Origin: Panacagrimonas sp041635265
GTDB lineage: Bacteria > Pseudomonadota > Gammaproteobacteria > Nevskiales > Nevskiaceae
Length of the DNA: 15,081 nucleotides
NCBI GenBank assembly: GCA_041635265.1
Contig: JBFJJV010000071.1
Span: forward strand, 1-15,081
Direction of reading: 5' to 3'
The notes beneath the pieces were generated by a model that was not told the DNA's origin, searched no databases, and was given only the letters and a program-made list of their open reading frames with translations. The translations under genes and the position numbers were made by a program. This document shows positions 13,406 to 15,081 of the stretch, piece after piece (the stretch's first letter is position 1; every line of letters begins with the position of its first letter).

Positions 13406-13934
13406 GCAGGCCGAAAATCAACCGCGATTGTATGTCGCTGCGCCTCTATTTAATCCGATAGAACGTCGGTTCAATGAAAAGTTGGCTGCACGGTTGAGTA
13501 GATTCTGCAGGGTATTTCTTCCTCAGCGAGATGGGCAGCTCTTAAAGGACTTGGTATCGAAAGAAGGCATTGACATCAATGAGGCGCGTAGAATTGTTTT
13601 CGACGCAGACACCCAAGCCATTCGCGAGGCTCATGTCGTAGTGGCCGTTCTCGATGGCAGGGGAGTGGATGAGGGAGTCGCCGTGGAACTCGGCTTCGCA
13701 TCTGCGCTCGGTAAAATCTGCGTGGGATTCAAGACGGACGACCGCGTGGCCCTACCTACAGGTGACAACCCGATGGTGTTGTGCGCCTGCAACGTGATTT
13801 GTCACTCGACAGAGGAGATTGAAGCTGTCGTATCGGATATTGCCGATCGGATAAATGGAAATCGCTCCAGTCCCCCTGACCTGAGGGCTTTTTTCGGACC
13901 AGGAGAAACTAGAAACGGACTCTTGGGTGGGTAA
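13398..13934 (+). CDS. Nucleoside 2-deoxyribosyltransferase-like protein, 3' end replaced by an IS
   Basis: A protein of 178 codons with the Nuc_deoxyrib_tr (PF05014) pattern: strand LYVAAPLFNPIERRFNEKLA (11-30), then DADTQAIREAHVVVAVLDGR (69-88), then GVDEGVAVELGFASALGK (89-106), whose glutamate in AVELG is the expected nucleophile. Relatives transfer or hydrolyse the glycosidic bond of deoxynucleosides or their monophosphates; this fold also recurs in nucleotide-based conflict systems with SIR2 and TIR partners. ATG 13398 overlaps the SIR2 stop by 8 bases, so the operon is coupled. The IS3 element begins at 13877, inside codon 160, so residues 161-178 (DLRAFFGPGE onward) are IS-encoded. The core domain is nearly complete, but the native C-terminus and any further operon genes are lost or displaced. 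Confidence 0.83.
   Translation: MTEQAENQPRLYVAAPLFNPIERRFNEKLAARLSRFCRVFLPQRDGQLLKDLVSKEGIDINEARRIVFDADTQAIREAHVVVAVLDGRGVDEGVAVELGFASALGKICVGFKTDDRVALPTGDNPMVLCACNVICHSTEEIEAVVSDIADRINGNRSSPPDLRAFFGPGETRNGLLGG
13877..13900 (+). repeat. IS terminal inverted repeat, left copy
   Basis: The 24 bases begin TGACCTGAGGGC, run through six T residues and end CGGACC. The right-hand copy matches except for the T-run, where it reads TGATTTT. The TGA start is usual for IS3-family ends. Confidence 0.9.
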
Positions 13935-14727
13935 GTGGTTGTAGCGTTGCTTTGAACTCGTGGGGTGTCAGGTAGTCGAGGCTCGAATGCGGACGGACGG
14001 TGTTGTAGTGCTGTCGCCAGGATTCGATGATGATCTTGGCTTCCTGTCTTGATCGAAACCATTCCAGTGACAGACACTCGTCGCGAAACTTGCCATTGAA
14101 CGATTCGTCGGTGCCATTCTGCCAAGGTTTGCCTGGATCGATGTGAGCAGTACGAATCCCGGATTGGATGATCCACTCGAGAATCGCCTTGGAAACGAAC
14201 TCCGGGCCATTGTCTGATCTCATGTAACGCGGTGTACCGTGGAGGCTGACAAGTCGGCTCAGCACTTCGATCACACGGCCGCTTCGGATGGAACCAGCCA
14301 CATCAATGGCCAGGCACTCTCGCGTGTACTCGTCGACGACGGTCAAGCACTTGAGCTGCTGGCCATTGGCACAAGCATCGAAAACGAAGTCGTAAGCCCA
14401 GACGTGATTCCTGGAGTCCGGCGGCAGTGGCCTGGGCCGTGCGATGGCGGCACGACGACGAGGCCGCTTTCTAGGCACCTGCAGACCCGCTTGCTGCCAG
14501 ATGCGCTGGCAGCGATCTGGACTCATCTCAAAGCCTTCCCGGCGCAGGAAGATCAGGATGCGGCGGTGGCCGTAGCGGGGATACAAAGCAGATAGCCTCT
14601 TCATGGCGGCAATGATGGAAGCGTCCTTCTCGGGCATCGTGGCTTGGTAAAACAAACTAGATCGGGCGGTGGCCATCAGCGCGCAGGCCCGTCGCTGAGA
14701 CAGGCCGCGATCCACCGCGTGGACCAC
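13909..14727 (-). CDS. IS3-family transposase OrfB (DDE integrase domain)
   Basis: A 272-residue catalytic part of the transposase. An HTH_21-like region (about 38-95, with YPRYGHRRI) is followed by the rve integrase core. The DDE triad is visible: D113 in WAYDFVFD, D172 in SDNGPEF and E208 in NGTDESFNGKFRDE, with 35 residues between the second D and E. The ending RPHSSLDYLTPHEF is typical of the family. The frame is open upstream of the GTG at 14727 to the slippery site at 14757-14763. The active enzyme is therefore probably the OrfAB fusion made by -1 frameshifting, and the GTG start may be unused. It appears intact and potentially active. Confidence 0.94.
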   Translation of the reverse strand: MVHAVDRGLSQRRACALMATARSSLFYQATMPEKDASIIAAMKRLSALYPRYGHRRILIFLRREGFEMSPDRCQRIWQQAGLQVPRKRPRRRAAIARPRPLPPDSRNHVWAYDFVFDACANGQQLKCLTVVDEYTRECLAIDVAGSIRSGRVIEVLSRLVSLHGTPRYMRSDNGPEFVSKAILEWIIQSGIRTAHIDPGKPWQNGTDESFNGKFRDECLSLEWFRSRQEAKIIIESWRQHYNTVRPHSSLDYLTPHEFKATLQPLTHPRVRF

Positions 14728-14750
14728 GGCCTTGCGACGATCAGGCGCGC

Positions 14751-15014
14751 TTAGAATTTTCCCCGGGCGATCTCCTTGAGAACATCAATCTCCAGGTCTC
14801 GCTCGGCCAACAGCTTCTTCAGCCTGGCATTCTCAGCCTCGGAGGCCTTGAGCCGTTTGACGTCCATGGCATCGAGGCTGCCGAAGCGCTTCCGCCAAGC
14901 GTAGATCGTGGGCTCGGACACGCCGTGCTTCTTGGCGACCGTCGCGACCGGACTGTGATCGGCCTCCCGTAGGATCCGAACCATCTGCTCATCAGTAAAT
15001 CGGGCTTTCTTCAT
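14751..15014 (-). CDS. IS3-family OrfA (HTH DNA-binding subunit)
   Basis: An 87-residue protein with an N-terminal HTH (FTDEQMVRILREADHSPVAT, then KKHGVSEPTIYAWRKRFG). It is followed by a leucine-zipper-like coiled coil (RLKASEAENARLKKLLAERD), as usual for IS3 OrfA, which binds the terminal repeats and forms dimers. ATG 15012-15014 has a good GAGGAG ribosome site. The frame ends in TAA two codons after a slippery run, where part of the ribosomes would shift to OrfB. Confidence 0.94.
   Translation of the reverse strand: MKKARFTDEQMVRILREADHSPVATVAKKHGVSEPTIYAWRKRFGSLDAMDVKRLKASEAENARLKKLLAERDLEIDVLKEIARGKF
14757..14763 (-). other. Programmed -1 frameshift heptamer GGGAAAA
   Basis: On the minus strand the OrfA frame reads G GGA AAA TTC TAA, matching the X XXY YYZ rule. 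Slippage by -1 gives GGG AAA ATT CTA and enters the OrfB frame, which is open here. This is the standard way IS3 elements make OrfAB. Confidence 0.75.
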
Positions 15015-15056
15015 GTGCTCCTCGCTTTGCGGGAGCCCGAATCTTAAGATTCAAAT

Positions 15057-15081
15057 GGTCCGAAAATCAGCCCTCAGGTCA
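15057..15081 (-). repeat. IS terminal inverted repeat, right copy
   Basis: Read on the minus strand it begins TGACCTGAGGGC, then TGATTTT, then CGGACC. It pairs with the left copy over about 22 of 25 positions. The window stops on its outermost base. Confidence 0.9.

Larger units (their letters stand above)
4581..15081. mobile_element. Integrated plasmid-like element (int, rep/oriV, hipBA, candidate defence cargo), right end not seen
   Basis: The element is inferred from the tRNA-Arg remnant next to an integrase, a repressor/AlpA switch, a plasmid-type initiator with iterons, a toxin-antitoxin pair and an accessory operon. Between 4629 and 15081 I see no housekeeping gene other than a tRNA. 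The defence-like operon is visibly less GC-rich than lptFG. No relaxase, mating-pair or partition genes are visible here. They may lie outside, or the element may be mobilised by others. Confidence 0.65.
13877..15081 (-). mobile_element. IS3-family insertion sequence, both ends present
   Basis: A 1205-bp element with terminal inverted repeats, two overlapping transposase frames and a frameshift signal, all on the minus strand. Its left end lies within the deoxyribosyltransferase gene; its right end is the last base of the window. Target duplication cannot be checked because the right flank is absent. I favour an IS3 family assignment with confidence, but the subgroup (perhaps IS407-like) only weakly. 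Confidence 0.92.

Overview
The window looks like a gammaproteobacterial chromosome, most likely Xanthomonadales/Lysobacterales, into which a plasmid-like element has integrated. The host assignment rests on the divergent pepA / lptF-lptG arrangement, the RDD-family gene beside lptG, and GC-rich coding with degenerate tRNA-tail repeats. It is an inference from layout and protein character, not a search result.

Bases 1-4134 are ordinary chromosome. They hold the 5' part of pepA (minus strand), lptF and lptG (LPS-export permease subunits), and on the minus strand an RDD membrane protein followed by a small SET-domain protein. Bases 4295-4628 hold three tRNA 3' ends on the minus strand, spaced about 143 bp apart. 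The last is the 3' part of a tRNA-Arg(CCU) and is the probable left junction of the element.

The element starts near 4581-4628 and runs past the right edge. Its first part is a mobility and replication module: a tyrosine integrase, an intact tRNA-Arg(CCU), a small membrane protein, a CI/Xre-type repressor divergent from an AlpA-like HTH gene, and a RepA_C-type replication initiator. The initiator is followed at once by a recognisable plasmid origin at 8292-8452: three identical 18-bp iterons, an AT-rich stretch with three CTAATAG repeats, and three DnaA boxes. Next is a hipB-hipA toxin-antitoxin pair with two symmetrical operators.

The right part (10569-13934) is a tightly packed three-gene operon with successive 4-bp and 8-bp overlaps. 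It encodes a DUF6884-like/GIY-YIG-like fusion, a SIR2-like NADase domain fused to a P-loop nucleotide-kinase-like domain, and a nucleoside 2-deoxyribosyltransferase-like protein. I read this as a candidate nucleotide-signalling, NAD-depleting anti-phage system. I do not recognise this gene combination as a named system.

An IS3-family insertion sequence (13877-15081) has cut into the 3' end of the third gene and supplies its last 18 codons. The window ends exactly on the last base of the IS terminal inverted repeat, which suggests a contig break at a repeated element. The other end of the integrated element is not visible.
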